Shown: positions 28,013 to 36,733, numbered from the stretch's first letter. The stretch is DNA of 64,000 bases from an uncultured Tenacibaculum sp. (GCA_947504185.1 CANNGJ010000002.1:124001-188000); one strand, 5' to 3'. Notes: generated from the letters alone by a model not told the origin. Translations and numbers: made by a program.

Positions 28013-28375
28013 ATGAAAAAACAGAAATTCATCATTACTTTTTTATTACTTCTTATTGGAGGTGTGTATTTTGCTAGCGGGCAATCTAATTACACTGAGA
28101 ATAAAGACATTACTTCTTTAATTAAAAAGAAAAGGGAATACAATAAATACAATGGTTCTGGCTACAGAATTCAATTATATAATGGTTTAGAAAAAAGAGC
28201 TAGAAGTTTTCGCGGTAGATTTACAGTAGAGTTTCCAGGTGTATACACTAAACTTTCATACGACGCTCCAGAATGGAAAATACAAGTTGGTAATTATAAA
28301 ACAAGATTACAAGCAGATAGAGCTTTAAATAAAATAAGAGAGAAATTTAACGGAGCTATTGTCGTTCCTCTATAA
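28013..28375 (+). CDS. SPOR domain-containing secreted protein
   Basis: This 120-residue protein has a signal peptide (about residues 1-23, ending before QSNYTENKD). Its single C-terminal SPOR-like domain contains GYRIQLYNGLEKRARSF and WKIQVGNYKTRLQADRAL. SPOR domains bind denuded glycan strands of peptidoglycan. With no catalytic domain, this is probably a wall-binding periplasmic protein. It is monocistronic with its own promoter and terminator. A role at the septum is an inference from the domain. Confidence 0.8.
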   Translation: MKKQKFIITFLLLLIGGVYFASGQSNYTENKDITSLIKKKREYNKYNGSGYRIQLYNGLEKRARSFRGRFTVEFPGVYTKLSYDAPEWKIQVGNYKTRLQADRALNKIREKFNGAIVVPL

Positions 28376-28392
28376 AACTCATTATTTATAAA

Positions 28393-28430
28393 ACAAAAAA
28401 GAGTGTTCGTTGTGAGCACTCTTTTTTTAT
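28393..28430. terminator. Terminator between SPOR gene and purF-like gene
   Basis: The hairpin AGAGTGTTC / GAGCACTCT (one G-T pair) is flanked by A- and T-runs and serves convergent genes. Confidence 0.85.
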
Positions 28431-28450
28431 ACTATTAAAAGTAACTTGAA

Positions 28451-30349
28451 TTAATAAGCTCTTTCATCATTCCCTTCATAGAAGTTAATGAATGCTTGAT
28501 TCACTACTCTATGACCTCCGTCAGTTGGATAATCTCCCGTAAAATACCAATCTCCTAAATTATCAGGACAGGCTTTATGCAAACCGCTTACTGGTTGAAA
28601 AATCACATCAATATCAGCTTTAATTTCTGATGTTTTAAGCATTTGAGCAATCTTAGCAGATACTTCTTTATCAGTAAAAGGTGCGTAAATTTCTTTTACA
28701 AAATTCACTACATTTTTATCTTCACTATTTTCTTGTTGCTTACATTTTTTATAAACGTCATCAACAATGTGATACTGATTCGTTTCTTTCAATAATTCTA
28801 AAGCGGCTTTAAAAGCAATAAAATCGTTGATTTTTGCCATGTCAATTCCATAACAATCTGGATAACGAATTTGTGGCGCTGAAGAAACGACTACTATTTT
28901 TTTTGGATTTAATCGATCAAGAATCTTAATGATACTTTTCTTTAAAGTTGTACCACGAACAATACTATCATCAATAATCACCAAATTATCTGTTGGTTTT
29001 ACAACACCGTAAGTAACATCATATACATGGGCCACTAAATCGTCACGACTACTATCATCAGTAATAAACGTTCTTAGTTTTGCATCTTTAATTGCAATCT
29101 TTTCAAAACGTGGTCTTTTGGATAAGATATCTACCACTGTTTCTTTCGACAACTTTCCGTTTCCTGCTAAAATTGCAGCTGTTTTTTGTTGATTTAATAC
29201 ATCTTCAGCGGCTTCCATCATTCCGAAAAATGAAGTTTCTGCTGTATTAGGAATATAAGAAAACACTGCGTTTTCTATATCATTATTAATCGACTTCAAT
29301 ACCTCAGGAAACACATATTTTCCTAAGTTTTTTCTTTCTTCATAAATTGAAGCATCACTTCCTCTAGAAAAATAAATACGCTCAAAAGAACATGCTTTTT
29401 TAATACGCTGCTCTAAAACTGGCTTCATTGAAGTTTCACCATTCTTCTTTATAATTAATGCGTGACCTCTATCTATTTCTTTAATAGCATCAATATCAAC
29501 ATTAAAAACTGTTTGAATTACCGGACGCTCTGAAGCTACAACTACAACTTCTTCATCTTCATAATAAAATGCTGGACGAATTGCTGATGGGTCTCTCAAC
29601 ACAAAAGCATCTCCGTGACCTAGTAATCCTGCCATAGCGTAACCACCATCCCAATTTTTTGCCGAACGTTGTAAAATTCGTTGAATATCTAAGTGCTCTT
29701 CAATAAACGGTGAAGCGTCTTTTTTATTAAACCCAGCTTCCTTAGCTTTAATGTACAATTCAGAAACTTCATCTTCTAAAAAGTGACCAATCTTTTCCAT
29801 CACAGTTACTGTATCAGTAAACTCTTTTGGGTGCTGCCCTAAATCAATTAAATCATTTAATAATTGTTTAGAGTTGGTCATATTAAAGTTACCCGCGACT
29901 ATTAAGCTTTGATGTTTCCAATTACTTTGACGTAAAAACGGATGCACACTTTCTATTGAGTTTTTACCAAAAGTACCATAACGAACATGTCCTAAAAACA
30001 AATTACCTAAGTAAGGTACGTTTTCTTCTTGCCATTGAACATCATCTACCTTTTCTGGATTCTCTTCAAAAACACCGTTAATTCTTTTATTAACTTTTCC
30101 GAAGATATCTTGAATTGGCTGCGATTGATTAGATCGTATTCTACTAATATATCTTGTTCCTGGGTCGACATTAAATTTTATACTTGCCAAACCTGCACCA
30201 TCTTGACCACGATTGTGCTGTTTTTCCATTAACAAATACATTTTGTTTACACCATAAAATGCGGTACCATATTTATCTTTATAATATTGCAAAGGTTTTT
30301 TTAATCGAACCATTGCAATTCCGCATTCGTGTTTAATAGCGTCACTCAT
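28451..30349 (-). CDS. Amidophosphoribosyltransferase-type protein (long PurF-like form)
   Basis: This 632-residue protein has an N-terminal glutamine amidotransferase domain with its nucleophile candidate Cys9 in KHECGIAMVR, then a phosphoribosyltransferase domain with PRPP loop VIIDDSIVRGTT (about residues 457-468). These two activities form phosphoribosylamine in purine synthesis. It is longer than the classic PurF of about 480-510 residues, and eight residues precede the Cys; they may be cleaved as in PurF propeptides. Bacteroidota often have such a long form beside a standard PurF, so it may be a paralogue with a modified role. I see no perfect -7 element; a terminator for the upstream kinase occupies part of the gap. 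Confidence 0.82.
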   Translation of the reverse strand: MSDAIKHECGIAMVRLKKPLQYYKDKYGTAFYGVNKMYLLMEKQHNRGQDGAGLASIKFNVDPGTRYISRIRSNQSQPIQDIFGKVNKRINGVFEENPEKVDDVQWQEENVPYLGNLFLGHVRYGTFGKNSIESVHPFLRQSNWKHQSLIVAGNFNMTNSKQLLNDLIDLGQHPKEFTDTVTVMEKIGHFLEDEVSELYIKAKEAGFNKKDASPFIEEHLDIQRILQRSAKNWDGGYAMAGLLGHGDAFVLRDPSAIRPAFYYEDEEVVVVASERPVIQTVFNVDIDAIKEIDRGHALIIKKNGETSMKPVLEQRIKKACSFERIYFSRGSDASIYEERKNLGKYVFPEVLKSINNDIENAVFSYIPNTAETSFFGMMEAAEDVLNQQKTAAILAGNGKLSKETVVDILSKRPRFEKIAIKDAKLRTFITDDSSRDDLVAHVYDVTYGVVKPTDNLVIIDDSIVRGTTLKKSIIKILDRLNPKKIVVVSSAPQIRYPDCYGIDMAKINDFIAFKAALELLKETNQYHIVDDVYKKCKQQENSEDKNVVNFVKEIYAPFTDKEVSAKIAQMLKTSEIKADIDVIFQPVSGLHKACPDNLGDWYFTGDYPTDGGHRVVNQAFINFYEGNDERAY

Positions 30350-30394
30350 TTGAATCTTAAATATTTAGTTGTGTTGTGTGTTGTTGTTTTTTAA

Positions 30395-30428
30395 TATAAA
30401 AAAATCCGCAGCAAAACGCGCGGATTTT
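30395..30428 (-). terminator. Terminator of the PfkB kinase gene
   Basis: The stem AAATCCGC / GCGGATTT has a 10-nt loop and is followed on the minus strand by a T-run, right after the stop codon. Confidence 0.85.
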
Positions 30429-30431
30429 TAT

Positions 30432-31358
30432 TTATGATAACTCTATATCAAATTGTGTTAAATCTTTAAAAGACTGCAAGCGTGTTAGCACTTCATCTTT
30501 TGTAAGTTCTTCCATTCGCTGAGTTCCAAATTTTTCAACACAGAAAGAAGCTAAATTAGAACCGTAGATAATTGCGTTCTTCATATTCTCAAACGATATA
30601 TCTTCTGTCTTAGCTAAATATCCGCAGAAACCTCCTGCAAATGTGTCTCCTGCTCCTGTTGGATCAAACACTTCTGCTAATGGTAATGCTGGTGCATAAA
30701 ACATTTTCCCTTCATTAAATAATAAAGCTCCATGTTCTCCTTTTTTAATCACTACATACTTAGGCCCCATTTCGTGAATCTTCTTTGCAGCATTTACTAA
30801 AGAATACTCTCCAGATAATTGACGAGCTTCTTCATCATTAATTGTAATTACATCTACTCTTTTTAAAACAGTATGTAAATCAGCTAAAGCGATATCCATC
30901 CAAAAGTTCATTGTATCTAATACAACTAATTTTGGCCTTTCATTCATTTGATCTAAAACAGATGCTTGTGTTAACGGATGTAAATTACCCAACATTACAA
31001 TACCTGAATCTTTAAACGCTTCTGGAACTACAGGCTGAAAATGCTCTAATACATTTAATTCAGTTACTAAAGTATCACGAGAGTTCATATCGTTATGATA
31101 TTTACCACTCCAAAAGAAAGTCTTTCCTCCTTTAACGATCTCAACTCCATCAGTATTAATTCCTTTGTTGTTCATCATATCTAAATATGATTGAGGAAAA
31201 TCTCCACCAACAACAGAAACCACTCCTGTTTCAACTCCAAATTGAGAAGCTGCTAAACCAACAAAAGTTCCTGAACCTCCTAATATCTTATCTGTTTTAC
31301 CAAAAGGCGTTTCAATAGCGTCAAATGCTACGGTACCAACTGCTAATAATTTACTCAT
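30432..31358 (-). CDS. PfkB family carbohydrate/nucleoside kinase
   Basis: This 308-residue cytoplasmic protein has the PfkB signatures GGSGTFVGLAASQFG near the N-terminus (about residues 27-41) and DPTGAGDTFAGGF with the catalytic Asp near residue 245. Its phosphate acceptor could be a sugar or adenosine, but it cannot be fixed from sequence. It is divergent from the sufE gene, and the two promoters face each other. Confidence 0.82.
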   Translation of the reverse strand: MSKLLAVGTVAFDAIETPFGKTDKILGGSGTFVGLAASQFGVETGVVSVVGGDFPQSYLDMMNNKGINTDGVEIVKGGKTFFWSGKYHNDMNSRDTLVTELNVLEHFQPVVPEAFKDSGIVMLGNLHPLTQASVLDQMNERPKLVVLDTMNFWMDIALADLHTVLKRVDVITINDEEARQLSGEYSLVNAAKKIHEMGPKYVVIKKGEHGALLFNEGKMFYAPALPLAEVFDPTGAGDTFAGGFCGYLAKTEDISFENMKNAIIYGSNLASFCVEKFGTQRMEELTKDEVLTRLQSFKDLTQFDIELS

Positions 31359-31375
31359 TTCTTATTTTTTTACTG

Positions 31376-31383
31376 TAATTTTG
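31376..31383 (+). promoter_or_regulatory. -7 promoter element for the sufE-led operon
   Basis: TAATTTTG matches TAnnTTTG exactly. It points toward sufE, and the leader would be about 40 nt. Confidence 0.55.
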
Positions 31384-31414
31384 CACTTTTAAATAAAGTG
31401 GTCCTACGACTGTG

Positions 31415-31422
31415 CAAAAATA
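31415..31422 (-). promoter_or_regulatory. -7 promoter element for the PfkB gene
   Basis: The minus strand reads TATTTTTG, an exact match. It lies downstream of the sufE -7 element and points toward it. Confidence 0.55.
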
Positions 31423-31432
31423 GTTTTAAAAA

Positions 31433-31858
31433 ATGACTATCAAAGAAATACAAGAAGAAATTATTGATGAGTTTTCTATGTTTGAAGACTGGATGGAGCG
31501 TTATGAATATATTATCGACTTAGGAAGATCGTTGCCATTAATAGATGAAGCTTATAAATTAGATGAGAATTTAATTAAAGGATGTCAATCGAAGGTATGG
31601 TTGTATTCTGAACTAAAGAACGATACTATTGAATTTACTGCAGATAGTGATGCTATTTTAACCAAAGGTATTGTGGCGTTATTATTGAGAGTATTTTCAA
31701 ACCAAACACCACAAGCTATTTTAGAGGCAAAAACTGATTTTATTGATGAAATTGGATTGAAAGAACACTTAAGTCCTACTCGTGCAAATGGATTGGTTTC
31801 TATGGTAAAACAAATAAAAATGTACGCAATTGCTCAACAAAGTAAATTAGCGAATTAA
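31433..31858 (+). CDS. sufE: SufE sulfur acceptor protein
   Basis: This 141-residue protein takes persulfide sulfur from the SufS desulfurase for Fe-S cluster assembly. The acceptor Cys51 lies in IKGCQSKVWL, the standard motif, and the length is normal. It is the first gene of a four-gene unit with a lipoprotein, a DUF59 (SufT-like) protein and a DUF2480 protein, all within a few bases of each other. The rest of the SUF genes (sufBCDS) are not in the window. Confidence 0.94.
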   Translation: MTIKEIQEEIIDEFSMFEDWMERYEYIIDLGRSLPLIDEAYKLDENLIKGCQSKVWLYSELKNDTIEFTADSDAILTKGIVALLLRVFSNQTPQAILEAKTDFIDEIGLKEHLSPTRANGLVSMVKQIKMYAIAQQSKLAN

Positions 31859-31863
31859 AGACT

Positions 31864-32655
31864 ATGAAACAGCAAATATTAACTTTGTTAAGTGTTATAA
31901 TGTTCTTAATACTGGGATGCTCTAGTGAAAGTAATTCAATTGAATTGGTTAAAGAGAAGCCAAAACTACCAATTAAGAAGACATATACTTATAATAACTC
32001 TTCATCAGTTCAGCAATATGTGTATGATGATCAATTTAGGTTAAAAAAAATACTTTATTCAGATAATGTTAATAATTACCATGAGTTTAACTATAATAAC
32101 AGTAAACTATTGAGCATCTACAGGTTTGAAGATGATAAATTCACAACCAAAACCTTATTTACTTACGATAAAGATAATATTGTTAAATCAGAGGGGTATG
32201 GTGAATCAAGCTTAATAAACACAGTCTATTATAAATATGATTCTTCTAATAGATTAATTAGGGTTAGAAATGTTAATGATATACCAAACTCTACCGACTT
32301 GATAATAACACTTGAGTATTTAGAAAATGACAAGGTAAAGATGGTATATAAAGATACAGAATATCATATTATTCAATATGAGAATATAAAAAAGAGCCCT
32401 TTTTCTGCTGTTCCTTATTTTGAAGCTTATCTTAGGTCGTCAATTTTGAGAGCTACTTTTGCATTAGCTAATGAAATAAAAACATTACCACCGATTGATA
32501 TGTTTATAAATGTAAAATCTTATAGAGATGACCAATTGTTTTTCGAAAATATTTACATAAATACATACGATGATGATGGTTTTTTGATTAAACAGGTTAA
32601 AACTAACGATAACACCCAATCACCTGTAATAGAAGAATATAAATACAATAAGTAA
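31864..32655 (+). CDS. YD-repeat-like lipoprotein inserted in the suf unit
   Basis: This 263-residue protein has a signal peptide ending in a lipobox Cys at residue 19 (FLILGC). Repeats of the YD/RHS style follow: YTYNNSSSVQQYVYDDQFRL, FTYDKDNIVK, YYKYDSSNRLIRVRN and NTYDDDGFLIKQVK. Such repeats are beta-hairpin units and fit an outer-membrane or surface lipoprotein. The function is unknown. It lies 5 nt after sufE and 2 nt before the DUF59 gene, so it is co-transcribed with iron-sulfur genes. Its AT-rich coding style and high Asn/Tyr content set it apart, which suggests a later insertion. Confidence 0.8.
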   Translation: MKQQILTLLSVIMFLILGCSSESNSIELVKEKPKLPIKKTYTYNNSSSVQQYVYDDQFRLKKILYSDNVNNYHEFNYNNSKLLSIYRFEDDKFTTKTLFTYDKDNIVKSEGYGESSLINTVYYKYDSSNRLIRVRNVNDIPNSTDLIITLEYLENDKVKMVYKDTEYHIIQYENIKKSPFSAVPYFEAYLRSSILRATFALANEIKTLPPIDMFINVKSYRDDQLFFENIYINTYDDDGFLIKQVKTNDNTQSPVIEEYKYNK

Positions 32656-32657
32656 TA

Positions 32658-32978
32658 ATGACAGATAAAGATTTAGAAGACTTAGGAGATAAAATAGTCC
32701 GTGTATTAAAAACAATATTCGATCCAGAGATCCCTGTAGATATTTATGAATTAGGTTTAATATATGATGTATTCGTATCAGAAGAAAACGATGCAAAAAT
32801 ATTAATGACTTTAACTTCACCTAACTGCCCTGTAGCAGAAAGTTTACCAGTAGAGATTGAAGAAAAGGTAAAAACCTTAAAAGAAATTAACAACTGTGAA
32901 GTTGAAATTACTTTCGATCCTACTTGGACTCAAGACATGATGAGTGAAGAAGCTAAGTTAGAACTAGGAATGCTATAA
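32658..32978 (+). CDS. DUF59 / MIP18 family Fe-S assembly protein (SufT-like)
   Basis: This 106-residue protein matches the MIP18/DUF59 family. It has the DPEIPVDIYELGLIYDV segment near the N-terminus (about residues 24-40) and the reactive Cys in LTSPNCPVAES. The C-terminal end FDPTWTQDMMSEEAKLELGM is typical of SUF-associated members. These proteins help iron-sulfur cluster maturation. The place in the sufE unit fits. Confidence 0.9.
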   Translation: MTDKDLEDLGDKIVRVLKTIFDPEIPVDIYELGLIYDVFVSEENDAKILMTLTSPNCPVAESLPVEIEEKVKTLKEINNCEVEITFDPTWTQDMMSEEAKLELGML

Positions 32979-32981
32979 TTT

Positions 32982-33491
32982 ATGGCTGAAGAAATTATAA
33001 ATAGAATTGCTAACAGCAAATTAATCACTATTGATCTTGAAGATTTTTATCCTCAAGGCAATCGTGTTGTTTTTGACATTAAAGATTGGCTCTATGAAGG
33101 ATTAATTCTTCGTGAAAAAGATTTTAGGGAACAAGTAAATAATCATGACTGGTCTCAGTACCAAAACAACTATGTTGCTTTATCATGTTCTTCTGACGCT
33201 ATTATTCCATCTTGGGCTTATCTATTACTTAGTACTCAATTATCTGAGTATGCTAAAAAAGTTATTGTTGGTAATTTAGAATTGCTAGAAACGGTTATCT
33301 ATCAAGAAATCATCAGCCAAATTGATGTTTCTGAATATAAAGACAAACCTATAATTATTAAAGGATGTGCAGATAAACCAATACCTGCTTCTGCCTATAC
33401 TTTGTTAATAGAAAGAATTCAACCAATTGCTAAAACTATTATGTTTGGAGAGGCTTGTTCAACGGTTCCTTTGTATAAAAAAAAGAAATAA
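32982..33491 (+). CDS. DUF2480 family protein
   Basis: This 169-residue soluble protein matches DUF2480, a Bacteroidota family without known function. The pattern includes LEDFYPQGNRVVFDIKDWL, CSSDAIIPSWAYLLL and IIKGCADKPIPASAYTLL. It has conserved Cys residues, and its position after a SufT-like gene with a 3-nt gap suggests a link to Fe-S or sulfur metabolism. This is inference from context. Confidence 0.82.
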   Translation: MAEEIINRIANSKLITIDLEDFYPQGNRVVFDIKDWLYEGLILREKDFREQVNNHDWSQYQNNYVALSCSSDAIIPSWAYLLLSTQLSEYAKKVIVGNLELLETVIYQEIISQIDVSEYKDKPIIIKGCADKPIPASAYTLLIERIQPIAKTIMFGEACSTVPLYKKKK

Positions 33492-33516
33492 TTTGAAAGT
33501 GACTTTTATCAAATTC

Positions 33517-33549
33517 TTTTGTCTAAAGTAAGTGGAAAGTGTAGTTTTG
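33517..33549 (+). promoter_or_regulatory. Full-consensus promoter for the DUF3078 gene
   Basis: TTTTG at 33517-33521 is followed after 20 nt by TAGTTTTG at 33542-33549. Both elements and their spacing match the Bacteroidota consensus, so this should be a strong constitutive promoter. The leader is about 27 nt. Confidence 0.75.
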
Positions 33550-33582
33550 CGCTTTCAAAAATAAATTATAAAAATTATTACA

Positions 33583-34422
33583 ATGAAAAAATTATTAGCT
33601 ATAGCTATTTTATTCGGAGCATTAGCAGTAAATGCACAAGAAGAAAAAAAAGAAGAACCTAAAGATGGTTGGAAAAAAGGTGGAAACATTTCATTTTTAT
33701 TTAACCAATCAGCTTTCAACAACTGGTTAGCAGGTGGGTCAAACAACATTTCAGGAACTTTAGGTTTAAACTACGATTTTAACTACATAAAAGGGGACTG
33801 GACTTGGGATAACAAAATCATTGCTTCTTATGGTTTAACAAAATTAAAAGGAGAAGACATTCAAAAAACTGATGATCGTTTAGAGTTAAATTCTTTATTA
33901 GGAAAAAAAGCTTCAGGATACTGGTATTATTCAGCATTCTTTAACTTTAAAACTCAATTATCTTCAACAGATGTTGGGGGAGTGCAAACTTCACACTTTT
34001 TCTCTCCTGCATATTTTCAAATTGGACCAGGTATGTTATGGAAAAAATCTGACAATTTAAAAGTAAACATAGCCCCAGCTACTTCTAAACTAATATTTGT
34101 TCATGATCATTTAACTGAATTCGGACCTGCATTTGGTGTTGATCAAGGAGAAACTACTCGTTACGAGTTAGGAGCTGCAGTTAATGCTTATTACAAATTA
34201 GATATAATGAAAAATGTTTCTGTTGAAAATATTTTAAACTTATACAGCAACTATTTAGAAGATTTTCAAAACGTTGACATTGACTATACGGTTAATGTTG
34301 TAATGAAAGTAAACAAATATTTATCAGCAAACCTTTCTATGCAAGCTATTTATGATGACAATGCTTTTAAAGGATTTCAAACAAGAGAAGTATTTGGCTT
34401 AGGAGTTAACTATGGTTTCTAA
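33583..34422 (+). CDS. DUF3078 domain outer-membrane-type protein
   Basis: This 279-residue protein has a signal peptide (about residues 1-18, cut before QEEKKEE). The rest has beta-barrel character with alternating hydrophobic strands and a final aromatic residue (NYGF). The segments GWKKGGNISFLFNQSAFNNW and AGGSNNISGTLGLNYDFNY match DUF3078, a Bacteroidota family of unknown function, probably in the outer membrane. It has the best promoter in the window and a strong terminator, which suggests high expression. Confidence 0.85.
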   Translation: MKKLLAIAILFGALAVNAQEEKKEEPKDGWKKGGNISFLFNQSAFNNWLAGGSNNISGTLGLNYDFNYIKGDWTWDNKIIASYGLTKLKGEDIQKTDDRLELNSLLGKKASGYWYYSAFFNFKTQLSSTDVGGVQTSHFFSPAYFQIGPGMLWKKSDNLKVNIAPATSKLIFVHDHLTEFGPAFGVDQGETTRYELGAAVNAYYKLDIMKNVSVENILNLYSNYLEDFQNVDIDYTVNVVMKVNKYLSANLSMQAIYDDNAFKGFQTREVFGLGVNYGF

Positions 34423-34446
34423 TCACAAAAACGCAATATAGCAACA

Positions 34447-34481
34447 AACCTCAAAGAGAAATCTTTGAGGTTTTGTTTTTT
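34447..34481 (+). terminator. Terminator of the DUF3078 gene
   Basis: The hairpin AACCTCAAAG / CTTTGAGGTT is followed by a T-rich run. It overlaps an in-frame upstream ATG (34473) of the next gene, so that start is unlikely. Confidence 0.85.
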
Positions 34482-34508
34482 GCTTATTTTAGCTTAAAAT
34501 TAAAAAGA

Positions 34509-35639
34509 ATGACCTTATTAATAATTTACGCAACAGTTTCTATTTTCTTTTCATTTCTATGTTCAATTTTAGAAGCTGTACTGTTAAGTGTATCACCTAC
34601 TTTTATTAACGTTAAAAAGAAGGAAGGTAAAGCATTTGCGACACAATTAGAAACACTTAAAAAAGATGTTGACAAACCTTTAATTGCTATTCTTACACTA
34701 AACACACTTGCCCATACAGTTGGTGCAATTTTAGTCGGTGTACAAGCCAAAGTTGCATACGCAGAAATCTATGGAAGTGAAACTAAGACTTTTTTTGGTA
34801 TTGAGTTTACTGAAGATTTAATGGTTGGTGTTGTATCTTCTGTTATGACGATTTTAATTTTAGTTGCCTCTGAAATCATTCCAAAAACAATCGGTGCCAC
34901 TTACTGGAAACAGCTGGCTAACTTTACAACCAAAGCTTTAAATATCTTGATTTTTCCATTAAAATGGACTGGTGTTTTATGGATATTACAATTAACAACA
35001 AAGTTAATTGGTGGAAAAGGAGGTCATGGTGAAAGTGTTTTAAGTAGAGAAGATTTTTCTGCTATGACAGATATTGCTGAACAAGAAGGGGTTTTTAAAG
35101 AAAACGAAAGTAACGTGATTAGAAATATGTTGAACTTTAAAGACGTTCAAGCAAAACATATTATGACACCTCGTACAGTTATTACAACTGCTGACGAAAA
35201 TCAAACAATCCAATCGTTTTTTGATGAAAACAGATCGTTACGTTTTTCAAGAATTCCTGTTTTTGCTGAAAATCCTGATAGTATAACCGGGTATGTTTTA
35301 AAAGACCAATTATTATTGGCTTTAATTGATAAAAAAGGAAATGAACCTTTAAAATCGATTAAAAGGAATATTATAATTGCGAATAGAGACTTATCAATCC
35401 CTAATTTATTTGAAAAATTAATTGAACAGAGAGAGCATTTAGCTTTAGTTGTTGATGAATATGGTTCGGTAAGTGGATTGGTTACTCAAGAAGATGTAAT
35501 AGAAACCTTATTAGGCTTCGAAATTATGGATGAAAGTGATAACGTTGCCGATTTACAAAGCTTAGCAAGAAAGAGTTGGGAAAAACGCGCTAAGCGTTTA
35601 GGTATTATTAAAGAAGATACCGATACTGAAAAAGAATAG
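34509..35639 (+). CDS. CNNM/CorC-type hemolysin-family protein with CBS pair
   Basis: This 376-residue membrane protein has the N-terminal CNNM domain with about three or four helices (residues 1-165). A pair of CBS domains follows (about 195-320; MTPRTVITTADENQTIQSFF for the first, LALVVDEYGSVSGLVTQEDV for the second). Relatives take part in Mg2+ or Co2+ efflux or resistance. The short C-terminal tail has no CorC-HlyC transport domain. The start at 34509 is chosen because the earlier ATG lies in the previous terminator. Confidence 0.87.
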   Translation: MTLLIIYATVSIFFSFLCSILEAVLLSVSPTFINVKKKEGKAFATQLETLKKDVDKPLIAILTLNTLAHTVGAILVGVQAKVAYAEIYGSETKTFFGIEFTEDLMVGVVSSVMTILILVASEIIPKTIGATYWKQLANFTTKALNILIFPLKWTGVLWILQLTTKLIGGKGGHGESVLSREDFSAMTDIAEQEGVFKENESNVIRNMLNFKDVQAKHIMTPRTVITTADENQTIQSFFDENRSLRFSRIPVFAENPDSITGYVLKDQLLLALIDKKGNEPLKSIKRNIIIANRDLSIPNLFEKLIEQREHLALVVDEYGSVSGLVTQEDVIETLLGFEIMDESDNVADLQSLARKSWEKRAKRLGIIKEDTDTEKE

Positions 35640-35654
35640 TTTAAATTAAACGTA

Positions 35655-35692
35655 TAAAAAAGGAGTGAATTAAATTCACTCCTTTTTTATTA
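35655..35692. terminator. Bidirectional terminator after CNNM gene
   Basis: The hairpin AAAAGGAGTGAA / TTCACTCCTTTT has A- and T-runs on its two sides. Confidence 0.9.
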
Positions 35693-35709
35693 TTATAAGA
35701 TTTATATTT

Positions 35710-36384
35710 TTAGTCCAATTTAAAACTCATTGGAAAACTATATAACACTTCTTTTTCAACTCCATCATGCTTACCTGGCACAAAGTTTGGCAGCATTGAA
35801 ACTATTCTTTCTGCTTCTTGTTTTAAAACTTCATGTATATTATCACCTACAACTTTAATACTTTTCACTTCACCTTCAATACTAATTACAAAACTCACTT
35901 TTAAATCTCCTTCTATGTTTCTTTCTAAAGCTTTTTTAGGGTAATTAAAGTGAGTAACAATATGTTTTTCCATCTCATAATTAAAGCAATCTTGCTTGTT
36001 AATTGATGCATCTTTACAGGATAAAAACAACGGTATTTCATCGACTGAATTAAAAGGGATTATTTCTTCAGTTATTTTTAGTTTATCTTTATTTAATAAA
36101 TTTTCTTTAAGATTTACTTGAACTTTTTTTGTTCTTAAGGTTTTTGAAATACTAATTACTCTAGGTATTAAAAGCTCTCTCTTTTTCAAGTACCTTTTAT
36201 TTTTTATTACAATATTACTAATACTTGCTTCTGCAATATTTACATCTTTTTTCGTTTCAGTAATTTCACATTTATTTATAGAATTTAAATCGATAAATGA
36301 TGTTTCTTTATTCACACATTTCTCTTGAGAAAAAACTTGAAATACAAAGAATTGAATTACGAATAGTAAGGCTGTTTTTTTCAT
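35710..36384 (-). CDS. TonB C-terminal-domain periplasmic protein
   Basis: This 224-residue protein has a signal peptide (MKKTALLFVIQFFVFQVFS, cleaved before QEKC). It ends with a TonB-like C-terminal domain (FNYPKKALERNIEGDLKVSF, then VISIEGEVKSIKVVG and VLYSFPMSF). There is no N-terminal transmembrane anchor with a Pro-rich linker, so it is not a classical TonB energy transducer. In Bacteroidota such proteins occur widely without a known partner. The start at 36384 is chosen because it gives the signal peptide; the reading to 36471 adds an odd leader. Confidence 0.8.
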   Translation of the reverse strand: MKKTALLFVIQFFVFQVFSQEKCVNKETSFIDLNSINKCEITETKKDVNIAEASISNIVIKNKRYLKKRELLIPRVISISKTLRTKKVQVNLKENLLNKDKLKITEEIIPFNSVDEIPLFLSCKDASINKQDCFNYEMEKHIVTHFNYPKKALERNIEGDLKVSFVISIEGEVKSIKVVGDNIHEVLKQEAERIVSMLPNFVPGKHDGVEKEVLYSFPMSFKLD

Positions 36385-36689
36385 AACTATATATTTACAC
36401 GAATATATTATGTTAGGCGTTTTATTTACTTTTCTAAAATTTTTAAAGGCAATTGCTTTTAGATAATACATCTAAGAACTTAAAAAACCACAAAATTTAA
36501 GACAAGATAAAACGTCTAAAAAAAGGTTAATGAAAATTTGAATTGTTTATTATTATCAAAAAGAAATTTTGATAGCTTACTCTGAATCGAGGCTGTTTTT
36601 TTCATTTTACGGGGGTTAAAATGGTTAAAAATTTGATCTTTAAAACTGTAAGAAATATTTAATTTACTTCTTAAGATTAACTAAAGATA
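36385..36689. other. Gap without an established gene, holding one weak 29-codon ORF
   Basis: This stretch between the tonB-like gene and the hflX terminator is very AT-rich. On the minus strand at 36516-36605 lies a 29-codon ORF starting with ATG AAA AAA ACA GCC. Its first 15 nt (36591-36605) are identical to the start of the tonB-like gene (36370-36384). I see no clear ribosome site or perfect -7 element, and the remainder does not resemble a known protein. It may be a leftover of a duplicated gene start or chance. Confidence 0.3.
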
Positions 36690-36733
36690 GCAAAAAAGAA
36701 CTTAAAAATCAAAGTATTTAAGTTCTTTTTGTA
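36690..36733 (-). terminator. Terminator of hflX
   Basis: A 13-bp stem AAAAGAACTTAAA / TTTAAGTTCTTTT with a 10-nt loop lies downstream of the hflX stop. The T-run on the minus strand follows. Confidence 0.8.

Noticed and set aside
34473..34508. Earlier ATG for the CNNM-type gene
   Set aside because: It lies in the terminator of the previous gene, and the 12 extra residues do not fit the family's hydrophobic start.
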